Below the pieces are notes generated by a model, which saw only the letters and a program-made list of their open reading frames with translations, made no database searches and was not told where the DNA came from. Positions 6,670 through 14,029 of a stretch of 14,923 nt of DNA are shown one piece after another. The stretch spans positions 202 to 15,124 of the forward strand of contig DEPW01000060.1 of the NCBI GenBank assembly GCA_002358965.1, given 5' to 3'. The number at the start of each line of letters is the position of its first letter. Positions within the stretch are counted from its first letter, which is position 1. The position numbers were made by a program, and so were the translations under genes. The stretch comes from Bacteroidales bacterium UBA3382 (GTDB taxonomy: Bacteria; Bacteroidota; Bacteroidia; Bacteroidales; UBA932).

Positions 6670-9435
6670 TCAGCAGACGACATTCACGATCTTGTCCGGA
6701 ACGACGATTATCTTCTTCACCTGCGCCCCGCCAAGATATTTCGCGAAATCAGCGCTTTCCCTGACGGCCACCTCGACCTCCTCTTTGGAAAGCCCTTTGG
6801 CCAGCGACATCTCGAAACGGCGTTTCCCGTTAAACGACACCGGATAAGTCACCTTGTCTTCCACGGTATATTTTTCGACATACTCCGGAAACTCCGCATA
6901 ACTGATGCTTTCACCGTGTCCCAGACAACTCCAGAGTTCCTCCGAAATGTGAGGCGCAAAAGGAGACAGGACGATGATGAACGGTTCCAGAATGCTCCTC
7001 TTGCGGCATTTCAGATCCGATATCTCGTTCAGGGCTATCATGAATGCGCTGACAGAAGTGTTGAAAGAAAATGCTTCGATATCCGACTGCACTTTGCCTA
7101 TCAGCCTGTGCAGGGCCTTGAGTTCGGCAGCCGACGGGGCCTCGTCGGTCACGGCCAGCGCATCCCCGTCGAAGAAAAGCCTCCAGAGTTTCCTGAGGAA
7201 TCTGTGGACACCGTCTATTCCCTTGGTATCCCACGGTTTCGACTGCTCGAGCGGGCCGAGGAACATCTCGTAAAGGCGCAGCGTATCTGCTCCGTATGTA
7301 TCGCAGACGACATCCGGATTCACGACATTGTACATGGACTTGCTCATTTTTTCAATCGCATGTCCGCAAATGTATTCACCGTCTTCAAGTATGAACTCGG
7401 CATCGGCGAAATCCGGCATCCAACGCCTGAATGCATCGAGATCCAGCCTGTCATTGCGCACGATGTTGACATCCACATGTATTTCGGTGGTATCGTACGA
7501 ATCCTTCAGATTGTATGAAACGAACCTGTTCGTTCCTTTTATCCTGTACACAAAATTGGAACGCCCCTGTATCATGCCCTGGTTTACAAGCTTTCTGAAA
7601 GGCTCCTTCTCGCATACATAACCCAGGTCGTACAGGAATTTGTTCCAGAACCGCGAATAGATCAGATGCCCGGTGGCGTGTTCAGTACCGCCCACATACA
7701 GATCCACATTCCTCCAGTACTCGTCCGCCTGCCTGCTGACCAAAGCATTGTCGTTATGCGGATCCATGTATCTGAGATAATATGCGCTGCTACCGGCGAA
7801 ACCCGGCATGGTGCTGAGTTCGAGCGGATAGCCGTCGATGGTCCAGTCCTTCGCCCTCGCAAGAGGCGGTTCACCGCTCTCGGTAGGGCGGTAACTGTCT
7901 ATGTCGGGAAGTTCAAGCGGAAGACGGTCTTCGGAAAGAGGGACGGCTACACCGTCCTTGAAATATACGGGGAAAGGCTCTCCCCAATATCTTTGTCGCG
8001 AAAATATGGCGTCCCTCAACCGGTAATTGACCTTGGCCTTGCCTATACCGTGCTTCTGCACATAATCTATCGCCGCCGGTATGGCATCTTTCACATCCAT
8101 TCCGTCGAGGAAGCCCGAATTGCACATTATCCCTTCTTTCGCATCGAAACTCGACTCCGACACATCGCAGCCCTCGATCAGAGGGATTATCGGCAGGCCG
8201 AAAGCCTTTGCAAAAGCATAGTCCCTGCTGTCATGTGCCGGCACCGCCATGATTGCGCCCGTACCGTAACCGGCAAGCACATAGTCTGACACCCACACAG
8301 GCACCTTCCTGCCGGTCAGAGGATTGACCGCATACGAACCGGTAAACACTCCGGTAACGCGTCTCGTATCGGCTATCCTTTCGCGTTCCGTCCTTTTCTT
8401 GACCGATTCGAGATAATCGGAAATGGCCTCCTTGTTTTCAGAAGTAGTAAGTATTTCGACCCAGTCGCTTTCCGGGGCAAGCACCATGAAGGTGACGCCG
8501 AAGACAGTATCGGCACGGGTCGTAAATATCACCATGTCGTAATCATCGGTCCCGTTGTTCACGCGGAATACGAGTTCGGCTCCACGGCTGCGGCCGATCC
8601 AGTTACGCTGCATGTCCTTCAGCGAATCAGTCCAGTCGAGTCCTTCGAGATCGTCCAACAGCCTCTGGGCGTACGCCGAGACCCTAAGCTGCCACTGCTT
8701 CATCTTCCTCTGCTCCACAGGAAAACCTCCGCGCACCGAATAACCGTCCTTGACCTCGTCGTTGGCCAGCACGGTACCCAGGCCCGGGCACCAGTTGACG
8801 GAAGTCTCGCCCTGATAGGCGATGCGGTATTTCATCAATATGTCGGCTTTCTGCCTTTCGGAGTATCCGTTCCACTGCACGGCAGTAAACGAGGGGGTAT
8901 CCGCATTGCAGGCGGCATCTACCGAAGCGTTTCCTTCCGAAGCGAAGATGCTCTCCAGCTCTTCGATAGGGCGGGCCTTGCCTGAAGCGTTGTCATACCA
9001 ATGGGCGAACATCTTGAGGAATGCCCACTGGGTCCATTTGTAATATTTCGGATCGCAAGTGCGTATCTCTCTTGACCAATCGTAAGAAAACCCTATCCTG
9101 TCGAGCTGGCTTCTGTACCGCTCGATATTGCGCACCGTAGTGACTGCGGGATGCTGGCCGGTCTGTATGGCATACTGTTCAGCCGGCAGACCGAAAGCGT
9201 CGTATCCCATCGGATGGAGTACATTGAATCCGCGCAGGCGCTTGTAACGGCTATATATATCGCTCGCTATATACCCCAAAGGATGCCCTACATGCAGTCC
9301 GGCCCCTGAAGGATAAGGGAACATGTCCAATACATAGAATTTGGGTTTCGATTCGTCCTCTCCGACCTTGAAAGTCCCGTGGTCGGCCCAATATGCCTGC
9401 CACTTGCGTTCGATTTCCTTAAAATTGTATTCCAT
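6670..9435 (-). CDS. leuS: Leucyl-tRNA synthetase (class I, with editing domain)
   Basis: LeuRS charges tRNA-Leu with leucine in the cytoplasm and hydrolyses mischarged products. The 921-residue protein has the class I signature HVGH at 48-51 and KMSKS at 696-700. The CP1 editing domain shows the threonine-rich TTRADT at 305-310 and GTGAIMAVPAHDSRDY at 391-406, which includes the editing-site Asp. The anticodon-binding and C-terminal domains follow KMSKS. I chose the ATG at 9435: it opens with MEYNFKEIERKWQAYW, a standard LeuRS start. The open frame continues upstream to 9525, but those 30 extra residues overlap the upstream gene and resemble no LeuRS. The region between about 600 and 695, ahead of KMSKS, differs clearly from E. 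coli in the leucine-specific domain, which is variable among bacteria. A TACATTTG element upstream suggests its own promoter. Confidence 0.97.
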   Translation of the reverse strand: MEYNFKEIERKWQAYWADHGTFKVGEDESKPKFYVLDMFPYPSGAGLHVGHPLGYIASDIYSRYKRLRGFNVLHPMGYDAFGLPAEQYAIQTGQHPAVTTVRNIERYRSQLDRIGFSYDWSREIRTCDPKYYKWTQWAFLKMFAHWYDNASGKARPIEELESIFASEGNASVDAACNADTPSFTAVQWNGYSERQKADILMKYRIAYQGETSVNWCPGLGTVLANDEVKDGYSVRGGFPVEQRKMKQWQLRVSAYAQRLLDDLEGLDWTDSLKDMQRNWIGRSRGAELVFRVNNGTDDYDMVIFTTRADTVFGVTFMVLAPESDWVEILTTSENKEAISDYLESVKKRTERERIADTRRVTGVFTGSYAVNPLTGRKVPVWVSDYVLAGYGTGAIMAVPAHDSRDYAFAKAFGLPIIPLIEGCDVSESSFDAKEGIMCNSGFLDGMDVKDAIPAAIDYVQKHGIGKAKVNYRLRDAIFSRQRYWGEPFPVYFKDGVAVPLSEDRLPLELPDIDSYRPTESGEPPLARAKDWTIDGYPLELSTMPGFAGSSAYYLRYMDPHNDNALVSRQADEYWRNVDLYVGGTEHATGHLIYSRFWNKFLYDLGYVCEKEPFRKLVNQGMIQGRSNFVYRIKGTNRFVSYNLKDSYDTTEIHVDVNIVRNDRLDLDAFRRWMPDFADAEFILEDGEYICGHAIEKMSKSMYNVVNPDVVCDTYGADTLRLYEMFLGPLEQSKPWDTKGIDGVHRFLRKLWRLFFDGDALAVTDEAPSAAELKALHRLIGKVQSDIEAFSFNTSVSAFMIALNEISDLKCRKRSILEPFIIVLSPFAPHISEELWSCLGHGESISYAEFPEYVEKYTVEDKVTYPVSFNGKRRFEMSLAKGLSKEEVEVAVRESADFAKYLGGAQVKKIIVVPDKIVNVVC

Positions 9436-9446
9436 TTTGCGCAAAA
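9435..9446. repeat. Perfect 12-bp palindrome at the leuS start codon
   Basis: TTTTGCGCAAAA equals its own reverse complement and ends on the first base of the leuS ATG. In the mRNA it covers the ribosome landing zone. It may be an operator-like dyad or chance in an A/T-rich leader; I cannot tell which. Confidence 0.35.
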
Positions 9447-9473
9447 AAACGATAAAATAACGGATTTTCGGCG

Positions 9474-9503
9474 CAAATGTAGCAAAAAAATCAGAAACCG
9501 AAA
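9474..9503 (-). promoter_or_regulatory. Candidate leuS promoter
   Basis: On the minus strand TACATTTG (9481-9474) matches TAnnTTTG. TTTC (9503-9500), one base off the TTTG -33 box, lies 18 bases upstream, inside the end of the preceding coding region. Predicted transcription would start about 30 bases before the leuS ATG. Confidence 0.5.
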
Positions 9504-10813
9504 CGCCCCTCGCTACCTTTGGCAAGCCTGAATTCGACAGGTACGGTTATCTTCGTCCTGATTTTCGCCCCGCCGCGAATCCCCGCCTTCCACTTTGGCG
9601 ACACGGATACGACTTTTACAGCCTCGTCATCGAGAAGAGGGTGCACTCCCTTTTCCACCCTGACATTAGTCACCTCCCCGTTTTTCTCGACTATGAAACT
9701 CACATTCACCACCCCCTGGATTCCATTGTCTACGGCTTCCTGAGGATATTTCAGATAAGCATATATCCATTCTCTCATGAACTTGGAAAGGTCGGTACTG
9801 TTGAAGAACTTCGGAGGCACATCGCAGGCCGAAAGCTGATAGACCGTCTCGTCGCTGTCAGGGCTGTTGTACCTGAACGGCTTTTCCCTGTTGGCGGCAG
9901 CCATCATGAAACCGTAAATATAATCGGCGGCATACGACATCGTCTTGTAATCTATCAGGTTTTCAGTATCCCTGACCGTATTGTACTCGGGATGCGGCCC
10001 CGTGGTGAAAAGCACGGAGGGTATCCCGGCATGGAGGAAGACCCTGTGGTCTCCCGGATAAAAGTCCTGCATCGAACGCTGAGGCGTCAGAGGCCGCAAC
10101 TGTTGTGAAAACTCATTGATGAATCCTTCCACATCGCTGTTAGAAGCGGCATAGACATAAAAGCCGTTGCCCTTCCTTGCGCCGCGTCCGAGCATGTCGA
10201 GATTGATCATCATATCGATATTGCCGCTGTCGTGGAAAGTCCTGTTGAGGAAATACCATGCTCCTGACTGCATCTGCTCCGACGCCCCGAAAGCCACGAA
10301 CACGAGCGTCCTTCTGAACATGAAGCTGTTCTGCGAAGCAATCCTGGCAAGCTCGATCAGCATCGCGAGTCCCGAAGCGTCATTGTCGGCTCCGGGATAT
10401 ACCTGCACCGTTTCCACTCCATCGACAGTAAGCCGGTTTTCGCCGAGATTGTCAAGATGCGCCCCTATTACGACATATCTGTCTTTCAGCCCGGGGTCGT
10501 AACCCGGCACGGACCCCACTATGTTCCTTGAAACGAGCGTGTCGCCGCCGAGCACTATGGAAAACTCTTCGCCGTCCTCCCCTTCTTCCATTTCAAGTCC
10601 GGACTCGGAAAAGGCCTTCCATACATAAGCGGCCGCCGCCTTTTCATATTCGGTCCCTGCCGCCCGTCCATGAAGTTCCTCGGAAGACAGGTAAAGCACA
10701 TGATTGCGGAGCCTGCCATCTATTTTGAAATCCTGGGCCTGGGAAGAAAAAACGGCGAGCACGGCCAATGCCGTACCCGCCATCAATATTTTGCCTGATA
10801 CATTTTTCAACAT
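9491..10813 (-). CDS. Secreted M28-family peptidase-like protein with a C-terminal TonB domain
   Basis: A 440-residue exported protein. Residues 1-26 form a signal peptide (charged start, hydrophobic core, SSQAQ cleavage region). The M28 zinc-peptidase fold covers about 30-305. Expected metal ligands are visible as His119 (GAHLDNLG), Asp143 (GADNDASG), Glu179, Asp206 (NLDMLGR) and His274 (GPHPEYN). The usual EE pair holding the general base and a zinc ligand reads Ser178-Glu179 here (AFGASEQ), so the general-base glutamate appears to be lost. Residues about 340-430 match a TonB C-terminal domain (YPQEAVDNGIQGVVNVSFIV and DEAVKV...WKAG), a fold that normally contacts outer-membrane receptors or is reused as a periplasmic module. 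The likely location is the periplasm. It follows gcvT by 51 bases on the same strand. The fold is confident; peptidase activity is doubtful. Confidence 0.87.
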   Translation of the reverse strand: MLKNVSGKILMAGTALAVLAVFSSQAQDFKIDGRLRNHVLYLSSEELHGRAAGTEYEKAAAAYVWKAFSESGLEMEEGEDGEEFSIVLGGDTLVSRNIVGSVPGYDPGLKDRYVVIGAHLDNLGENRLTVDGVETVQVYPGADNDASGLAMLIELARIASQNSFMFRRTLVFVAFGASEQMQSGAWYFLNRTFHDSGNIDMMINLDMLGRGARKGNGFYVYAASNSDVEGFINEFSQQLRPLTPQRSMQDFYPGDHRVFLHAGIPSVLFTTGPHPEYNTVRDTENLIDYKTMSYAADYIYGFMMAAANREKPFRYNSPDSDETVYQLSACDVPPKFFNSTDLSKFMREWIYAYLKYPQEAVDNGIQGVVNVSFIVEKNGEVTNVRVEKGVHPLLDDEAVKVVSVSPKWKAGIRGGAKIRTKITVPVEFRLAKGSEGRFGF

Positions 10814-10864
10814 GAGTGTTGCCGATTAAAGCCTTGACATGTATCAAAATGCAAGCCAAAGTCG

Positions 10865-11971
10865 CTATTTCTTGTAGAACGGAGGCCTTACGACCACTGC
10901 CTTAAGCATCCTGCCCCTGACATTGACGAATATCTCCGAGCCCTGCTTGTGGAGCGGAGCAGCCACATAGGCCATTCCGATTGCCTTGTTAAGATAAGGA
11001 GCCATGCTTCCTGAAGTCACATGGCCGATCTCCTTGCCCTCGGCATCGCATACGGGATATCCGTGACGCGCTATGCCTTTGTCAACGAGTTCGAAACCTA
11101 CGAGACGGCGCACGACCGGAGCCTCTTTCTGTGCCAGAAGACGGTCTCTGTCCACGAAATCTCCCTTGGTGTCGGCGAACTTCGTAATCCAACCGAGAGA
11201 AGCCTCTATAGGAGAGGTGGTATCGTCTATATCGTTTCCATAGAGGCAGAAGCCCATCTCGAGCCTGAGAGTATCCCTCGCTCCGAGACCTATAGGCTTG
11301 ATTCCTTCCGGTTCGCCTGCCTTGAATATCGCATCCCAGAGCTGAATGCCGTATGCGTTAGGCGCATACACTTCGCATCCGCCCGAACCGGTATAGCCGG
11401 TAGTCGAAAGGATTACATCCGGAACTCCAGCCACTTCGAGCACTTTGAAGGTATAATACTCCATGTCCATGATATTCTCCTTGCAGAGTTTCTGCATCAC
11501 TTCCATGGCCTTAGGACCCTGCACCGCAAGCTGGCAGATTTCATCGGAAGCGTTCCTGAGGTCCTTTCCGGGAACGAGGCCGAACTTTCCGCTGTACGAG
11601 CAAAGATGCATCCAGTCCTTTTCCACATTCGCGGCATTGACCACGAGCATGAACTTGTCATTGCTGAAACAATATACGATCACATCGTCCACGATGCCGC
11701 CTTTCCCGTTAGGGAAGCAGGAGTACTGAGCCTTTCCGGGATAGAGGGCAGATACATCGTTCGAGGTGACATACTGAAGGAAAGCCAAGGCATTAGGGCC
11801 TTCGACGAATATTTCCCCCATGTGCGACACATCGAATACGCCCGCCTTCTCACGGACATTCTTATGCTCAGGGATGATGCCTTCATATTCGACCGGCATG
11901 TTGTAACCTGCGAAAGGCACCATCTTGGCGCCGAGCGAAATGTGTTTTTCAGTAAATACCGTTGTCTTCAT
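10865..11971 (-). CDS. gcvT: Glycine cleavage system T protein (aminomethyltransferase)
   Basis: GcvT releases ammonia from the aminomethyl-lipoyl H protein and passes the one-carbon unit to tetrahydrofolate, giving 5,10-methylene-THF. The 368-residue length matches the family. Visible landmarks are the N-terminal KMVPFAGYNMPVEY, VREKAGVFDVSHMGE, GGIVDDVIVY with the catalytic Asp at 96, GYTGSGGCEVY in the folate-binding region, LGARDTLRLEMG, and the C-terminal barrel with GHVTSGSMAPYLNKAIGMAYV. Its ATG overlaps the stop of the SPOR lipoprotein gene by four bases (ATGA at 11971-11968), so the two are probably translationally coupled. The other cleavage-system genes (gcvH, gcvP, lpd) are not in this window. 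No glycine riboswitch is possible directly upstream because the overlap leaves no leader. Confidence 0.97.
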   Translation of the reverse strand: MKTTVFTEKHISLGAKMVPFAGYNMPVEYEGIIPEHKNVREKAGVFDVSHMGEIFVEGPNALAFLQYVTSNDVSALYPGKAQYSCFPNGKGGIVDDVIVYCFSNDKFMLVVNAANVEKDWMHLCSYSGKFGLVPGKDLRNASDEICQLAVQGPKAMEVMQKLCKENIMDMEYYTFKVLEVAGVPDVILSTTGYTGSGGCEVYAPNAYGIQLWDAIFKAGEPEGIKPIGLGARDTLRLEMGFCLYGNDIDDTTSPIEASLGWITKFADTKGDFVDRDRLLAQKEAPVVRRLVGFELVDKGIARHGYPVCDAEGKEIGHVTSGSMAPYLNKAIGMAYVAAPLHKQGSEIFVNVRGRMLKAVVVRPPFYKK

Positions 11972-12558
11972 TTTGTCTGTATGTTATTGTTTGATTGATT
12001 GTATTTGTCTGTGTTCCAAATGATCCAGAAGTCAGAAGGCAGATAGTCCCTGGTACGCACGCTGTCGATTCTGGAAAGTATCTCAAAAGCGCTCGAAGAA
12101 GGGAAAAGGGCAACGCCGGTAGCTCCGTTTTCATACTCTATCATGAAAGGCTCATGGCCGTCCGCCTCTATCTTCGAACAAAGCCTTTCCGCATTCCCCC
12201 TGTTTCCGAAATAGCCTACCATCAGGCAGAAACGGCAGTCGGGCCATTCGGCAGGACGCGTCGTCAGTTCGGAAGTCTTCTTGAAATCCGCAATCCTTCC
12301 GTCCATTGCCTGCCTGACGCAAACGGAATCTTCAATCCATTGCTCCCGAAGCCGCACGAGTTCCAACGAATCGGCCTGCCTTTCAAGCCTTTCCGCTTCA
12401 GCGGCATCGAGACTTGCCTGACGGTATGCGGCAAGCTCTGCGAGGTCTTTGCCTGTAGGCTTCCCGGCAAGGACGCGGAAAAAGTCACATCCCTGCAAAA
12501 GGAGCGACATCAAAAGTACCAGGACCGCTTTGGCCAATATGGACAAGACCTTCTCCAC
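11968..12558 (-). CDS. SPOR-domain lipoprotein
   Basis: A 196-residue predicted lipoprotein. The hydrophobic N-terminus ends in a lipobox (LLLQGC) with the lipidated Cys at 24. Residues about 38-80 are rich in Ala, Glu, Arg and Leu and look like a coiled coil. The C-terminal region, about 108-180, fits a SPOR domain (CRFCLMVGYFGNRGNAERLCSKI, then FWIIW), a fold that binds peptidoglycan glycan strands lacking stem peptides, often at the division septum. The start is a GTG at 12558; an in-frame stop lies seven codons upstream and no ATG precedes the signal sequence. It is the first gene after a strong promoter match at 12588-12618 and overlaps gcvT by four bases. SPOR assignment rests on pattern and length, as these domains diverge strongly. 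Confidence 0.8.
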   Translation of the reverse strand: MEKVLSILAKAVLVLLMSLLLQGCDFFRVLAGKPTGKDLAELAAYRQASLDAAEAERLERQADSLELVRLREQWIEDSVCVRQAMDGRIADFKKTSELTTRPAEWPDCRFCLMVGYFGNRGNAERLCSKIEADGHEPFMIEYENGATGVALFPSSSAFEILSRIDSVRTRDYLPSDFWIIWNTDKYNQSNNNIQTK

Positions 12559-12587
12559 CGTCGAACCGATAGTTTTCTATAATCATG

Positions 12588-12618
12588 CAAAAATAGCCAT
12601 ATTTATGTTCTTTTCAAA
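12588..12618 (-). promoter_or_regulatory. Bacteroidota-type promoter for the SPOR lipoprotein-gcvT run
   Basis: On the minus strand TTTG (12618-12615) is followed after exactly 19 bases by TATTTTTG (12595-12588). This is the best promoter match in the window to the TTTG-N19-TAnnTTTG pattern. It lies 29 bases ahead of the GTG start. Confidence 0.75.
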
Positions 12619-12626
12619 AAATTCTC

Positions 12627-12634
12627 TATCTTTG
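12627..12634 (+). promoter_or_regulatory. Candidate -7 element for the DUF389-CapA pair
   Basis: TATCTTTG matches TAnnTTTG, 21 bases before the ATG at 12656. Its -33 region (near 12600-12608) overlaps the opposing promoter's spacer and has no clear TTTG. The two divergent promoters therefore share DNA within about 45 bases. Confidence 0.6.
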
Positions 12635-12655
12635 GGGTAATAAACGCATTATGGG

Positions 12656-14029
12656 ATGAGTAAAACGAACCGTACGAGGCTATATCTGCAGAAACTGACC
12701 AATATTTCAAGCCACATCGACATCGAGGCTGCGGTTTCGAACATCAAAAGCGGCATTTACTTCCGAGGTCCAAATGTCTGGATCCTCGTATTTTCCATCA
12801 TCATAGCATCTGTCGGACTGAATGTCAACTCGATCCCGGTAATCATCGGAGCCATGCTCATTTCGCCTCTGCTCGGCCCCATATTCGGAATAGGACTCGG
12901 GCTCGGCACTAACGACACCCATCTGATAAAGGAGTCGCTCAAAAACCTCGGGGTGATGATAGTCATCAGCATCGTTGCATCTTCAGTGTATTTCCTCATC
13001 TCCCCTCTCGACCTGGACAACCCTACGGAACTGCTGTCAAGGACGAATCCGACCATATACGATGTATTGATCGCGCTTTTCGGCGGCTTTGCAGGAATAT
13101 TCGAAATCGCGCGCAAGGAAAAGGGGACCGTCGCTTCCGGGGTCGCCATAGCCACCGCCCTCATGCCGCCTCTGTGCACCGCCGGCTACGGGATAGCGAG
13201 CGGCAACGCACTCTATTTCATCGGCGCGTCCTACCTGTTTTTCATCAATTGCGCCTTCATCATACTCGCGACATATTTTTCCGTCAGATACATGAAGTTC
13301 CCGTCCGTCAATTTCGCAGACCCTAAGACCAAACTGAGGACCAAGAGGCTGATAAGCGCGGTAGTCATCATACTGCTCGTCCCGAGCGTACTGTCTGCCG
13401 TATCGGTCATCAGACAGAACAATTTCGATATCGCGGCGGACAATTTCCTCAAAGAGACGATGGCATTGGGTGAAAATTACATTTACAATCACGACATAGA
13501 CCACCACAAAGGCTCGAAACTGGAAATATTCATAGCCGGCACCCCTCTGACTACCGAGAAAAAAGAGGATCTGTACAAAAGGGCGGAAAGATTCGGCATA
13601 GACCGGGACCAGCTCGTCATCAATGAAAACACCGGGACCGCAAACGATGTGAACCAGGAGTTCATCAAAGGGTTTTACGACATCACGAACGATGAAATAA
13701 GCAAACGCGAGAAGCTCATATCGCAGTTGGAAGAAGAATTGCGAAAAGCCAAGGACAGCGAAATACCTTATCGCAAGACCGCCATGGAACTGGCATCCCT
13801 CGTACCTGACATCACAGGCATATCCATCCTCAAAGGGGAAAATGTCGATGTCGGCAACGACTACGCTACACGAAGCTGCCTGTATGTCCTGATAAGCACC
13901 GAAAGCGGAAAACTGCAGAACATCCAACGCATACGGAAATGGCTGTCGGTAAGCCTTGAAGAAGACAATCTCTTCATCATGATCGTGGACAGGGAGGATA
14001 TGGTAACGGATACTACGCAAGCAAAATGA
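12656..14029 (+). CDS. DUF389 family membrane protein
   Basis: A 457-residue inner-membrane protein. About seven helices are visible (41-56, 60-82, 98-117, 136-152, 160-180, 186-209 and 231-251), with the family's conserved PVIIGAMLISPLLGPIFGIG at 61-80 and ATALMPPLCTAGYGI at 166-180. A soluble C-terminal half (about 255-457) holds a likely coiled coil at about 342-368 (ISKREKLISQLEEELRKAKD). The family's molecular function is unknown. The start is preferred over an ATG five bases upstream that would stop after two codons. Its stop overlaps the next gene's ATG (ATGA, 14026-14029), so the pair is probably translationally coupled. It is divergent from the SPOR-gcvT run. Confidence 0.9.
   Translation: MSKTNRTRLYLQKLTNISSHIDIEAAVSNIKSGIYFRGPNVWILVFSIIIASVGLNVNSIPVIIGAMLISPLLGPIFGIGLGLGTNDTHLIKESLKNLGVMIVISIVASSVYFLISPLDLDNPTELLSRTNPTIYDVLIALFGGFAGIFEIARKEKGTVASGVAIATALMPPLCTAGYGIASGNALYFIGASYLFFINCAFIILATYFSVRYMKFPSVNFADPKTKLRTKRLISAVVIILLVPSVLSAVSVIRQNNFDIAADNFLKETMALGENYIYNHDIDHHKGSKLEIFIAGTPLTTEKKEDLYKRAERFGIDRDQLVINENTGTANDVNQEFIKGFYDITNDEISKREKLISQLEEELRKAKDSEIPYRKTAMELASLVPDITGISILKGENVDVGNDYATRSCLYVLISTESGKLQNIQRIRKWLSVSLEEDNLFIMIVDREDMVTDTTQAK

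Noticed and set aside
6649..7518. Plus-strand open frame of 289 codons over the leuS 3' end
   Set aside because: Antisense shadow of a well-conserved gene, with no promoter or domain.
9436..9525. Upstream extension of leuS giving a 951-residue protein
   Set aside because: The 30 extra residues overlap the end of the M28/TonB_C gene, cross the likely promoter and do not resemble any LeuRS N-terminus; the ATG at 9435 gives the standard opening.
11021..11998. Long plus-strand open frame (325 codons) across gcvT
   Set aside because: It is the antisense shadow of a certain gcvT; composition is unlike a real protein and it spans the ATGA junction.
11972..12000. Possible glycine riboswitch ahead of gcvT
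   Set aside because: The upstream gene overlaps the gcvT start, leaving no leader RNA, and no riboswitch-like structure is visible.
12651..12659. Two-codon upstream open frame overlapping the DUF389 start
   Set aside because: ATG GGA TGA ending on the start codon is most simply chance; there is no sign of a leader peptide.
13037..14020. Minus-strand open frame of 327 codons
   Set aside because: Antisense to the DUF389 gene, Tyr/Phe/Asp-rich shadow composition, no domain seen.
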